A stretch of DNA of 64,000 nucleotides from Amorphochlora amoebiformis (GCA_054601695.1 BAAHQB010000040.1:496001-560000); one strand, 5' to 3'. Counted from the stretch's first letter, positions 13,846 through 45,430 are shown. Notes: a model not told the origin generated them from the letters alone. Numbers and translations: made by a program.

Positions 13846-15405
13846 CATTGGTTGCTTCTTCATCTTCGTGACTTGGCAGCATTCGCATACCTCTGGATGC
13901 TCCTTGACATCCGAAATTGACAATCCAGCCACGACTCCCGACTTCTTCATCTTCTTGATGACCCTACTTGGCGTATGTCCTAGTGCCAGGTGCCATTTCC
14001 ATAAGGACCTCGACCTCGCCTTGTCGTCAAACCATGCGCCAAGGTTATCATCGTTCGCCACAGGGATGAGGAAGAGCTTCTTCTTGGTCCCAGAAGTCCT
14101 GCAGATCTCATCTCCATCCTTCATAATCGAGACGTCGTCCTGCTCCCCCACGAACCTGAGTCGATATCCATCTTCACGTAGCCGCCGTTGAGCCACGTAG
14201 TTCGCCGCAGCTCCGGGGCAATATGCCACATTGGTCATCTTGAGTACTTTCCCATTCCTTAGTGGCACTTCAACGTCCCCAAAGCCCTTGGATTCCATTC
14301 GGGTCTCGCCGTTGCCTAGCTTGAAAGCATGATTCTTCACCACCCTGAAGGTCTTGAAGTACCGCTTGTCCTTGAAGCAGCTCCTCGTGCATCCACTGTC
14401 GAGCACCAGATATCCAGCAGTCGAGCCGTCGCCCCAGTTGCCTGCCACCGTGCTCCAGTTGTAATCCGATTCGCTGCCATCCTCAAGTATCGCCGCATCA
14501 TCATCTTGTTTGTTGAGCAATGGACAATCCTTCTTCATGTGCCCCTTCTTTTTGCACTTGAAACATTTGCCCCTGAACTTCCTCGATGCTCCCTTCGGCC
14601 TCCCAGACTTCGCGGTCATCAACTTGTCGATCCTAGTCTTCATCTTCGCAAGATCCTTCGCAGACATGTCCTTGAGATTCTTGGTCCCTTGATGCTCATG
14701 GCCGGCCGCCACGATATCCTTTACCTTGGTCTCATAGTTGTTAGCCGCCTTCCTTGCCGCAACACTAGTGATCGCCGTTACCGCCGCTTGGTAGGTAGTA
14801 GGGTGCAGTGCAATACTCTCGAGTGTAGAGCCGTACTCGTCCTCCGGGAGAGCCATCATGAGCGCCACGATCCTGTCCTCGTCGTCCATGGTCTTGCCCA
14901 GCCCGGTGAGTGCATCCGCCGTCTCCTCGATCTCCGAAGCCAGCTTCCCGAAATCGCCGCTGTAATCGTCAAGCGTCTGACGATTCAACTTCTTCTGTAG
15001 CTTCATCCTCCTAAACAGTCGTGGACCCTCGATGCCAGCGCGCAGACGAGCCCAGAGGTACACTGGATCCTCCCTCCCGGTTGTAAGATGTTCATACTTA
15101 CGTCCCACCGTGAGCACCAATGTAGCATGCAGTAGCATCCTCAACTTTATATGCGCGTCCTCTTTCCCATCGAGATTCGTTGCCCATTTCCCCTCCTTCA
15201 TCTCAACCACATGCTGTGGACGTAGAGCGTCAGGATTCTTCCAATCCATGATGGATCGTGCCCCAAGCTTCATGCAGTCCTCGAGCTGAAGTGCCTTCAC
15301 CATCATAGAGACGCTCTTGGCGTACTTGGTCCAGTCGTCCTCCTTGGTAAGCTTCAGCTTGGCAGTCCACTTGAGTAGGGCAGTACGTGTCGCTTCGAAA
15401 CTCAT
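13588..15405 (-). CDS. Copia gag, protease and integrase zinc-binding region
   Basis: A 605-codon frame begins at ATG 15405, four bases inside the 5' LTR edge. It has an N-terminal gag domain, a CCHC zinc knuckle CFKCKKKGHMKKDC at residues 281-294, a protease active site LVLDSGCT near 334-340 and the integrase HHCC zinc-binding module (H472, H476, C507, C510). The copia-like protein ends at about residue 521; the remaining residues are read out of frame after the one-base shift near 13842. Gag and protease are therefore intact, while pol is not. The genetic load sits downstream of the protease. Confidence 0.88.
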   Translation of the reverse strand: MSFEATRTALLKWTAKLKLTKEDDWTKYAKSVSMMVKALQLEDCMKLGARSIMDWKNPDALRPQHVVEMKEGKWATNLDGKEDAHIKLRMLLHATLVLTVGRKYEHLTTGREDPVYLWARLRAGIEGPRLFRRMKLQKKLNRQTLDDYSGDFGKLASEIEETADALTGLGKTMDDEDRIVALMMALPEDEYGSTLESIALHPTTYQAAVTAITSVAARKAANNYETKVKDIVAAGHEHQGTKNLKDMSAKDLAKMKTRIDKLMTAKSGRPKGASRKFRGKCFKCKKKGHMKKDCPLLNKQDDDAAILEDGSESDYNWSTVAGNWGDGSTAGYLVLDSGCTRSCFKDKRYFKTFRVVKNHAFKLGNGETRMESKGFGDVEVPLRNGKVLKMTNVAYCPGAAANYVAQRRLREDGYRLRFVGEQDDVSIMKDGDEICRTSGTKKKLFLIPVANDDNLGAWFDDKARSRSLWKWHLALGHTPSRVIKKMKKSGVVAGLSISDVKEHPEVCECCQVTKMKKQPMKLQETEGAQGEDGDGYMAWRRYWKVRRVTRGQLCYRFGRRRIWIPDGDIVRRQEVFQGVQGLPGDVGEQNWQKIEEVEYTTARRC

Positions 15406-15409
15406 AACC
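15401..15409 (-). other. Primer-binding site matching the initiator tRNA anticodon loop
   Basis: The element strand reads GGTTATGAG immediately after the 5' LTR. This is the exact complement of CUCAUAACC, the anticodon-loop sequence conserved in eukaryotic initiator tRNA-Met. Drosophila copia is known to prime from an internal initiator tRNA-Met fragment at the same site. The gag ATG (15405-15403) lies inside it, opposite the CAU anticodon. Confidence 0.72.
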
Positions 15410-15647
15410 TGTCAGCGTAGCAGTGGTAGTTGTCCGATTGACTGTTGTCCGTTTGGATTATGGCAAATGATAATGACTAAATTCACAAGAAAATTCTCGC
15501 GTAGAAGGCCTTCCCTACCTAAGGTCTTCCCTTGGAAGATCTTCCCCTCGGATGACTATTGCTAATTCGCATGCGTAGATTACGAATATGACGGTAGTCT
15601 AGCGATCTGACGTCTAGTTAAGCTTGTAGGTCCAGTATACGTTAACA
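15410..15647 (-). repeat. 5' LTR of the copia element (238 bp)
   Basis: This is the right copy of the terminal repeat, 5' in element orientation. It is identical to the left copy apart from one inserted A. It begins TGTCAGCG and ends TTAACA on the plus strand. Confidence 0.93.
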
Positions 15648-15808
15648 ATATATATATATATATATATATTATATACATATAATTGTAAATAATATATATA
15701 TATATATATATTATACTGTATATCATATAGATATAAGGACACACATCTCTCTGTATACAAATAGATATATTCATTATACATATATTAATATACGTATATA
15801 TATATATA

Positions 15809-15852
<44 letters not shown>

Positions 15853-15951
15853 ACATGTATATTTATGTATATACAGCTATCACAACCTATTGTCATCACT
15901 GTCGAATGGCTTAGACTCTGGGGTTACCTGGGTACACACACACACACACTA

Positions 15952-16005
<54 letters not shown>

Positions 16006-16061
16006 AATATCTTGTTTTTATTATACCGTTAAGCCGCATTGTATTAAAACACGCTCGAATT

Positions 16062-16096
<35 letters not shown>

Positions 16097-16453
16097 TGTA
16101 TGTGTATATCTAGTTATGTATATGTATAATATATATATTATATATATGTATGTATATATGTGTGTATATAGATATGCACATATCTTTTTTTTTATTATAC
16201 CACGAGCAGCCATGTGTATGTAGTTAAGCATCGCTCGAATTCGATACATATATATATGTATGTGTATGTACATACATATTATATATATATATATATATAT
16301 ATACATACATACATACATACATGTATGTATGTATGTGTGTGTAAATGTATGTAGATGTGCACATATCCTTTTTTTTTATTATACCACGAGCAGCCATATA
16401 TTGTAGTTAAGCATCGCTCGAATTCGATATATATATATATGTGTGTATGTATG

Positions 16454-16487
<34 letters not shown>

Positions 16488-16697
16488 ATATATGTATATA
16501 GATATGCACATATCTTTTTTTTTATTATACCACGAGCAGCTATATATGGTAGTTAAACATCGCTCGAATTCGGTATATATATACGTATGTATATGTATAT
16601 ATATATATATTATATATATATATATATATATATTATGCAATATACATCTTTTTTTTGTAATACAACGAGCAGCGATAATTGTAGTTAAGTGGCAGTC

Positions 16698-16749
<52 letters not shown>

Positions 16750-16833
16750 GTATATAGATATTCACATATCATTTTTTATTATTATACCACGAGCAGCCAT
16801 ATATTGTAGTTAAACACGCTCGAATTCGATATA

Positions 16834-16928
<95 letters not shown>

Positions 16929-17092
16929 ATGTATATATATATATATATATGTATACATACATACATACAATATATATATATATATATATATATGCACATG
17001 TCTTGTTTTCATTACACCTAACGAGTACTTATAATATAATTATCAATTGCTTTTGCACGGCAGTCATTTGCTTCCATATCTATCTTTCTTTC
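15648..17092. repeat. AT tracts with a seven-copy dispersed unit upstream of gene D
   Basis: Seven copies of a roughly 65-bp unit are spaced by variable (TA)n. Each has a T-run, TTATTATACCACGAGCAGCC, a GTAGTTAA block and CGCTCGAATTCGATATA. They begin near 16003, 16178, 16356, 16505, 16640, 16764 and 16994, and the last is the most divergent and longest. On the minus strand each carries a conserved GTATAATAAAA donor-like site after CTCGTG. This fits the exon-tail copy pattern seen elsewhere, but I found no convincing parent exon. Confidence 0.55.
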
Positions 17093-33036
<15,944 letters not shown>

Positions 33037-34399
33037 ACGATTCGTAAGCACACAATGACATGGACCATCTTAAGGTCGTCTTCGTGGGGGCCGCGCCATG
33101 ATTAGTTCCAGAGTTTATCTTCCAGATCTAGAAAAATTCTCTGTCTTTCTAGTCTTTCCTACCGCGGTCAAAAGTTCATGTATACGTGTACAGCGATGTT
33201 TGATGTGATGATTTGATGGACCGAGTAGAGACTAAGTTATAGATTCATTTCTTGTTTCATGAATGAGGCTAGAACTTAGTGCCTAATCATAGTACTGCTA
33301 CGTTAGAACTAGTGGAGAAATCTAGAAATCGGAGAATGGGGTGAATTGTATATACAACTAGTATAAATATATTTCTTATATATACATATCCATATATATA
33401 TATATATATATATTTACTATGTTATACGATACATATATTGTACACACACATATACACACATAATAAATATATATACATATATATACGTACATACATACAT
33501 ATGTACACACATGTTGATTTCCGAATTGATCTAGTAAGTTAGTAACCATGGGTTTGCCCCGCAAATTGCCCGGGTTCAATATACTCTAGATACTCTAGAT
33601 ACATGCATACCTCCTAGACCTCAGTGAATATAACTCATCCTAGTAATCTGGCTAGGTAAACAACTCGAATTCGTTCATCTGTGACAGCGTATACTAGGTT
33701 TCAATTTTACGTTAAGACAGTGTACTTCTAGTCGCTCTCTCTGTTGCCTCTTTCATCTCCAGGTACTGCATTTCCCACGGAATAACATAGAAGATGGAGT
33801 TTTCCTTGTCATGGGAACAGAACATGTATTTTTTTTAGATTCTTGCTCCGCATGAGAACTCAAGTTTATGTTTCTTGTCGATCTTGTCTGATGCGATGAG
33901 GCCACCTTCCTACTACTCTCAGTATTCACGGCCGCGATCTGTCTAAATATTAATAAAAATGGATATTAAGACAACAAACAGTCGGTTCAAATCATATTCT
34001 CTCGGGATATCGATATCTAAGGCTCTCCGCGGCGCTTGGCGACCTGAACGGGAGGATCTACAGCATCTGCTCTTCTGGCCACCATCAGCGTGTGCCCTCA
34101 CGGCCTCCATCAATGTCTTTTTTCGCCTCTGAACATTCCATATGAGATCTTGTCCGCATAGTCTTCCCACCTCTGTTTCGTCTGCAGTCTGTAGCAATCG
34201 TCAGGTCCATCATCTCGACATACAGTTGTCGGACCTCCCGCCGGTGGATGAAGAAGATTTTGAGAATCCTTGAGAGGTATCACAAGAAGGAGTACCCAAA
34301 AATATAACAAATATGATATTTAGGCTGGAGGAGATGCTCAGATCGCAGCTCCAACCCTGTTGAATCTTGTACCTTCTTCTTAAAGGAAGCGTGATTGAT
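33037..34399. other. Intergenic region with possible minus-strand coding remnants
   Basis: Mixed-composition DNA after the gene D stop and after the gene E stop (opposite strand). All three minus-strand frames stay open for 50 to 85 codons between 33943 and 34310, for example REVRQLYVEMMDLTIAT and QKSRCCRSSRSGRQAPRRAL. I could not choose a frame or find splice edges with matching phase, so I do not call a gene. The rest (33037-33940) shows nothing beyond a (TA)n tract at 33390-33415. Confidence 0.3.
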
Positions 34400-34793
34400 T
34401 CAATTGAGGTTAACTATCAACTTGATCATAATCAATCTTCCTTGATATCGGTGTGGCCAACCCTTAGAGTCATACAGTGTCACTTCGAAGCCAAGATTGC
34501 CTTTTAAAGCATCCCAAAGTAGGGTTCGCACGTCGTTAAGTGCACAGTCGTGACCGTAACCTTCACTATCGGGTACCATTTTCGTATCTGGCAGTATTCT
34601 TTACGGTTTTCTCCAGGTTTACCCAATATCAGTCTCCAGTCTTCCTCATCCAACTCTAAATCGACGAGAAGCATGGTTGCAAGCGCGGGAGTGTCCACTG
34701 CCAGATTGAAAGGACACTTGTGACGATTCGAGTTCGTCACAATCTTGAAGGAATAAGGTATTTTTACCTATAATATATAAGAACCGATTGCAT
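34400..34793 (-). CDS. Gene E: short gene with two apparent 17-nt introns
   Basis: The minus-strand model has exons 34785-34793 (MQS), 34605-34767 (VKIPYSFKIVTNSNRHKC onward, LELDEEDWRLILGKPGEN) and 34400-34587 (TKMVPDSEGYGHDCALNDV, then NLGFEVTLYDSKGWPHRY, ending TGA). The two gaps are each 17 nt with GT...AG ends (GTTCTTATATATTATAG and GTAAAGAATACTGCCAG) and both restore frame. Total 360 nt, 119 aa. Without them the frame is interrupted by stops. Alternatives are two independent indels in a decaying gene, or a start within the middle exon. The protein is soluble and of ordinary composition; no family recognised. Confidence 0.45.
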
Positions 34794-35462
34794 CCGGGAT
34801 TGGGTTGAATGAAAACCGTCAGTACCGGATAGTCCCCGTAATTTAAATCATGTAGATCTTTTTAGGTGAAATAGAAGAATCCAACGGAACCCCTACGGCG
34901 ACGGGACTGGTGGACTGGTAAGACTAGAAGCTTGTGGGGGGGGGATATGGGGTGTTTTCCTGCAAAATTGAAGGCGTGCCCGCCGACATATTAATGCGAA
35001 CTTTCTGTTTTCCAAAAAATTTCGCAATTTCGTTTGAAAGAATGGGGAAAATATACGATTTTTTTGGGAGGAGATCTGCTCAAGATTGAAGATTTTTTGT
35101 GTGGAAACGAATTAATATTTATTTGTAATAAATGTACATATTTGCAGTGAAATGTATATGTATATCTAATCTAAATGGACAGATATATGAGTAAGTATAC
35201 ATATAGTTTACATAATCTGAATGAATATAAATATAAATATATCTCACTGGGAATATATTCATCTATATGTTATACATTTGAATATATACATATTTGCAAA
35301 TATACACATAAATATTTATACCCATATATTATATTTCTGACTTTTTTTTACGTAAAAAACCCAAAATTTTTCTCGTTGGTTTTTTGTGTCCAGAAAACAT
35401 ACATTTCAGTAATTATGAATATATACTATCGATGAATTTATTGAATATACACACATATATAT

Positions 35463-35494
<32 letters not shown>

Positions 35495-35657
35495 CATGTA
35501 TATATATATATTCTCAATATGAACTTATTTAAATTCAAATGTATGGATATTCTTTGAAAGAACTTACCTCAAGTTATGTGTAGATATATACTTGTGATCT
35601 TAAACTGTAAGCATAACTATATATATATATATATATACTTGTGCCCTTACACTATAT

Positions 35658-35696
<39 letters not shown>

Positions 35697-35794
35697 CATA
35701 TTATATATACACATATATATCCATGTATTCTATTTATATATATATCTATATATCTACAGATTTATACATACATACAAACATAAATATATATGTG

Positions 35795-35862
<68 letters not shown>

Positions 35863-35866
35863 GTAG
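34794..35866. other. Probable divergent upstream region of genes E and F
   Basis: Between the E and F start codons, which point away from each other. It holds a G run at about 34936-34944, A/T-rich mixed sequence and (TA)n from 35455 onward. A possible ATG with a GTAAGT donor at 35175-35191 (MDRYM) does not match the phase of gene F. Confidence 0.35.
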
Positions 35867-35939
35867 ATGAGTGATTCCTCTCGTACTAGGCCTAGTGCGC
35901 TGAGCGAGCCCTCTAATACTAAGGTATATATATATATAT

Positions 35940-35980
<41 letters not shown>

Positions 35981-36004
35981 AATATATATATTTATTTATA
36001 CATA

Positions 36005-36056
<52 letters not shown>

Positions 36057-36320
36057 CCATATCATATATACTTCCAAATAAATATACATATGTATATATA
36101 AGAATACATAAAAGTAAGTATATATGTAACATATATCGCATATATAAAATTATACATACGATAACACATAATACAAACATACATATATATATATATATAT
36201 TATATATATATACATATATATATAGATATATATATATATAAACATATATTTTACCTCTGTATATATATTGGTATATATTTACTTATTTGTTTATATACTA
36301 CATACCATATGTATATAAAA

Positions 36321-36368
<48 letters not shown>

Positions 36369-36736
36369 TACATTACCATACATATATATATATGTCGATA
36401 CATACGGACATATACCCTCATAGCTAAATCATACAACGGAACTGAAAGGGACATATCCGAGTGGCTTCGCCGTAAGAGCAAGAGGAATTCTAGGAGAGCT
36501 TCGAGAAATTCTTTTCGCCGAATGTGAGATCAATAATTTTTTCGGGGGAATAGATACATGAATTTCTAGGATATATATATATATATATATAGATATACAT
36601 TGTATATTATATTTTATATATATATATATATATATAAATATACATATATATATATATTATATATATATATATATATATTTGTATATATATCAGTAAGAAC
36701 TGTTGAGAATGCCGGGTGAGCTATATATATATATAT

Positions 36737-36778
<42 letters not shown>

Positions 36779-36822
36779 CTATATATATACATCCGTATAT
36801 AAATCCATAATTCTGAATATAA

Positions 36823-36859
<37 letters not shown>

Positions 36860-36864
36860 CATAT

Positions 36865-36947
<83 letters not shown>

Positions 36948-36974
36948 TAAAAACGACTAAGAATGGTGGGTCAG

Positions 36975-37007
<33 letters not shown>

Positions 37008-37024
37008 TTTATACATAGCTGTAA

Positions 37025-37065
<41 letters not shown>

Positions 37066-37102
37066 AATATATATGTACATCCGTCTATAAATCTGTATAT
37101 AC

Positions 37103-37134
<32 letters not shown>

Positions 37135-37150
37135 GTAGATATATATATAT

Positions 37151-37201
<51 letters not shown>

Positions 37202-37206
37202 GTATT

Positions 37207-37243
<37 letters not shown>

Positions 37244-37424
37244 TTATATATATATATATATATATATTATATATTAGTAGAAACGGCTGAGAATACAGTG
37301 TGAGCTGTGTATATATGTATATATCTATATATCTATCTATCTATATACGTATATATATGTATATATAAATCCGTATATACATATATAAATATAATATGTA
37401 TATATATATAAATATATATCTATA

Positions 37425-37489
<65 letters not shown>

Positions 37490-37654
37490 CAGTAAAAACA
37501 GCTGAGAATGCCGCGCAGTCGAAAACTCGAAATTCATTGTCAGACGGTACTTATATATATATATATACATATACATATATAAATATTTATTTATATATAT
37601 AAATATACATATATACATATATAATTATATATATATATACATATATATATTTAC

Positions 37655-37702
<48 letters not shown>

Positions 37703-37704
37703 TT

Positions 37705-37746
<42 letters not shown>

Positions 37747-37819
37747 TTTATATATATAAATATATATATGTATATGTGTAATATATATATATATATATAT
37801 ATATATATCTAATATACAT

Positions 37820-37863
<44 letters not shown>

Positions 37864-38150
37864 TATGTATACCAACAGGTATTCTATGACCATGTTATTA
37901 ATTTTTCGGTTTATTCATTTCTAACTCGAGCTTATTCTAAATTTGAATTTCAATTTAAAAATTAGAGCTATTTCTAGATTTGAATTTGAATTTTTGAATA
38001 TTTGAATTTGAATTTTAATTTTTTTTTTTTTTTAGCTCACTCAGAAAATAAGGCGCATTGGAAATTCAAAACAAAACAAGTAATGCTTTTTATACTTATA
38101 GCATATACATATATGTATATAAATATATCTATACTTTTACAAAAAACACA

Positions 38151-38184
<34 letters not shown>

Positions 38185-38253
38185 ATGTACATATATGCAT
38201 ATCTATATATATTATATATATATATATATTATACATATAAATACACACACATA

Positions 38254-38298
<45 letters not shown>

Positions 38299-38710
38299 CT
38301 ATCTAATATAGGCGCCCAAGCTTGCGAACAAATACGCAATATCTGCCAGTAAACCCTAACCCTAACCCTAACCCTAACCCTAACCCTTACCCTAACCCTA
38401 AGCCTAACCCTAACCCTTACCCTAACCCTAAGCCTAAGCCTAACCCTAAGCCTAACCTTAACCCTAACCCTAAGCCTAACCCAAAGCCTAACCCTAAGCC
38501 TAACCCTACGCCTAACCCTAACCCGAACCCTAAGCCTAACCCTAACTCTAACCCTAACCCCAGGCGTAACCCTAACCCTAACCCTAACCCTGACCCTAAC
38601 CAAAACCCTAACCCTAACCCTAACTCTAACCTAACCCTAACCCTAACCCTAACCCTAACCCTAGGCCTTGTTTCATGTTTTCAGTGTGTTCTTGACTGCT
38701 GGGTGAGTAT

Positions 38711-38741
<31 letters not shown>

Positions 38742-38754
38742 GTATATACATAAA

Positions 38755-38818
<64 letters not shown>

Positions 38819-39127
38819 AATATATAAATATAATGTATATCTATATGTACAAATTAATGTATATGACTATGAAGTTACGTATGGTTTTAAGAACGTATTA
38901 AATGGTATTATAATGAACATATAGATATGTGTACATATTGAGATATGTGCACGTATGTATAAATACACACATATATATACATATATATATAGATATATAT
39001 ACATATATATATATATACATATAAATATATATGTATAATATATATATATATATATAAATATTTATATTTATATATATATGTATGTATGTATATACATGTG
39101 ATTATATGTTGCATAGTAAAACTATGC

Positions 39128-39175
<48 letters not shown>

Positions 39176-39849
39176 ATATGTGTGTATGTAAGATATCGAA
39201 TCTCGTTTTTCAATATATTGTTTATTATATATATGATATATGTATATATGTGTTACATAGGATAATGAACATATACATACCTGGGCTCTGGAAGATATCG
39301 AATTTCATATATATGATATATCTATATATAAATATGTCGATATATGGATATTTAATACATAATATGTAGGATAATGAACATATACATACCTGGGCTCTGG
39401 AAGATATCGAATTTCATATATATATATATATAATATATCTGTATATAAATATGTCTATATATGTATATTTAATATATGATATATAGGATAATGAACATAT
39501 ACATACCTGGGCTCTGGAAGATATCGAATTTCATATATATGATATATCTATATATAAATATGTCGATATATGGATATTTAATACATAATATGTAGGATAA
39601 TGAACATATACATACCTGGGCTCTGGAAGATATCGAATTTCATACATATATAATATATCTATATATAAACATGTCGATATATGGATATTTAATATATAAT
39701 ATGTAGGATAATGAACATATACATACCTGGGCTCTGGAAGATATCGAATTTCGTCTTCAACATCTGCTAAAGGTGATATCCATATAGATATATGATATAT
39801 ACATATATCTATATATATATCTAAATGTACGTATGTGCATGAATATATT

Positions 39850-39880
<31 letters not shown>

Positions 39881-40147
39881 TATATATATCTGTACCCTAG
39901 ATATATTTTACAATCTTAAGCCTATAATCTAGCCCTAATGGTAGCCTTAACCCTAACCTTTTCCCTAACTCAAACCCTAACCCTGACCCTAACTCAAACC
40001 CTAACCCTAACCCTAACCCTAAACCTAACCCAAGGGGCTTTGGTAAACCTCACCCTAACATGGTTTTCACGTGTTACCAAAAGCGTTTTTTTCATTTTTT
40101 GGTTTTTGACTTCAATTTTCTTTTTTTTTTTAATTTTTTTTTTTTTC

Positions 40148-40207
<60 letters not shown>

Positions 40208-40308
40208 ACTTTTTTTTTTAATTTTTTTTATGCTTTTTTTTTTTTTATTTGTTTTTAATCTCTCCTTCGTGGTCGACCTAGCTTGTAAATGACGAGTCTA
40301 AGATGTAG
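35867..40308 (+). CDS. Gene F: complete 140-residue split gene, unrecognised
   Basis: Eight exons join from ATG to TAG with no phase conflict: 35867-35923 ([19 protein letters not shown]), 36424-36523 ([15 protein letters not shown] onward), 37493-37546 ([17 protein letters not shown]), 38036-38079 ([14 protein letters not shown]), 38312-38348 ([12 protein letters not shown]), 38665-38702 ([12 protein letters not shown]), 39707-39772 ([15 protein letters not shown] onward) and 40282-40308 (LVNDESKM). The total is 423 nt. Acceptors at 38036 and 40282 follow long T tracts. The intron 38349-38664 is CCCTAA-type repeat from its GTAAAC donor to its CCCTAG acceptor. The second exon is open in two frames; the chosen one fits both neighbours. 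The product looks soluble; no domain recognised. Confidence 0.6.
36692..37492 (+). repeat. Head copies of gene F exon 37493-37546 in (TA)n
   Basis: Three diverged copies of CAGTAAAAACRGCTGAGAAT (near 36692, 36947 and 37273) precede the complete exon, separated by (TA)n. None reaches beyond the first 25 exon bases. Confidence 0.7.
38349..38664 (+). repeat. Intron made entirely of telomere-type repeat
   Basis: A 316-bp intron begins GTAAACCCTAACCC directly at the exon edge and ends CCCTAACCCTAG directly at the next exon. Inside there is only CCCTAA with variants such as CCTAAG and CCTTAC. The flanking exons (38312-38348 and 38665-38702) agree in phase. Confidence 0.85.
39182..39706 (+). repeat. 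Head copies of gene F exon 39707-39772
   Basis: Four near-identical copies (near 39261, 39371, 39487 and 39597) of GATAATGAACATATACATAC, then CTGGGCTCTGGAAGATATCG, with the TAG acceptor precede the true exon at about 110-bp steps; a degraded fragment lies at 39190. Each repeats about 47 of 66 exon bases and then switches to TATATA. Confidence 0.85.
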
Positions 40309-41258
40309 CTTACCCTAACCCTAACCCTAACCTTAACCCCAACCCTAACCCTAACCCAAACCCTCACCCTAACCCTAACCCTAAAAGAGCCAATAATACT
40401 CGGACTAATACATGCTGAATAATCTGATCCTAACCCTAACCCTAACCCTTACCCTAACTCTAACCCTAACCCTAACCCAGCCCAACCAACGGAAAACTAA
40501 ACCCTAACCCTAACTCTAACCCTAGAAGCCCCAGCCCTAACCCTAACCCTAACCCTAACCTTAACCTTAACCCTAACCCTAACCCTAACTTCAGCACCAA
40601 CCCTAACCCTAACTTTAACCCTAATCCCCCTTCCCTGCCCTAACCCTAACCCCCAACCCTATTTTATCGTAACCCTAACCCGAGCCGGAAACCTCGCCAT
40701 AGTCCTAACCCTTACTCTAACCCTAACCCTAACCCTAACCCTAACCCTAACCCTAACCCTAACCCTAACCCTAACCCTAACCCTAACACTAACCCTAACC
40801 CTAACCCTAACCCTAACGCTACATGTACCTCAAGGTGCAACCCGTGGCCCTGTGGTAACGTTACAGAAAAGAGCTCAATGTATATTCATAACTAACCCTA
40901 ACCCTAACCCTAACCCTAACCCTAACCCTAGCCCTAACCCTAACCCTAACCCTAACCCTAACCGTAACCCTAACCGGACACCCTAACCCTAACCCTAACC
41001 CTAACCCTAACCCTAACCCTAACCCTAACCCTAACCGGACACCCTAACCCTAACCGGACACCCTAACCTAACCGCACCCTAACCCGACACCATAACCTTA
41101 ACCGTAACCCTAACACTAACCCTAACCCTAACCTTAACCCTAACCCTAACCCTAACCCTAACCCTAACCTTAACCCTAACCCTAACCTTAACCCTAACCC
41201 TAACCCTACCCCTAACCCTAACCCTAATTCTGAGCGTAACCCTAGCCCTAACACGTAG
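39913..41258 (+). repeat. Telomere-type arrays and poly-T around the end of gene F
   Basis: CCCTAA-type repeats at 39913-40070 precede a T-rich tract (40110-40255, with more than 50 uninterrupted T near 40151-40206) and the last exon of F. Further CCCTAA arrays run 40313-41258, broken by unique patches near 40388-40430 and 40825-40895. A repeated variant ACCGGACACCCTAACC occurs near 40975-41070. The right part ends in CACGTAG, the acceptor of gene G exon 41259. Confidence 0.85.

Positions 41259-45430
<4,172 letters not shown>

Larger units (their letters stand above)
11761..15647 (-). mobile_element. Ty1/copia LTR retrotransposon, defective
   Basis: The 3.9-kb element on the minus strand is bounded by two near-identical direct repeats beginning TGTCAGCG and ending TTAACA. 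Internal order on the coding strand is gag with CCHC zinc knuckle, aspartic protease, integrase, then RT and RNase H remnants, which is the copia (Pseudoviridae) order. It has a primer-binding site, a polypurine tract and 5'-TG...CA-3' termini. It sits inside a (TA)n tract; flanking ATAT/ATAT fits a short target duplication but is uninformative in that context. The RT palm including any YVDD motif is deleted and several frameshifts interrupt pol, so it could move only with proteins from another copy. Confidence 0.93.

Noticed and set aside
13838-13846. Programmed +1 frameshift between copia reading frames
   Set aside because: The shift lies within integrase, not at the gag-pol border, and several other frame breaks follow, so mutation or sequencing error is more likely.
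40825-40895. Start exon MYLKVQPVAL for gene G
   Set aside because: Joining its donor to exon 41259 creates a TGA, and other donor choices give the wrong phase.
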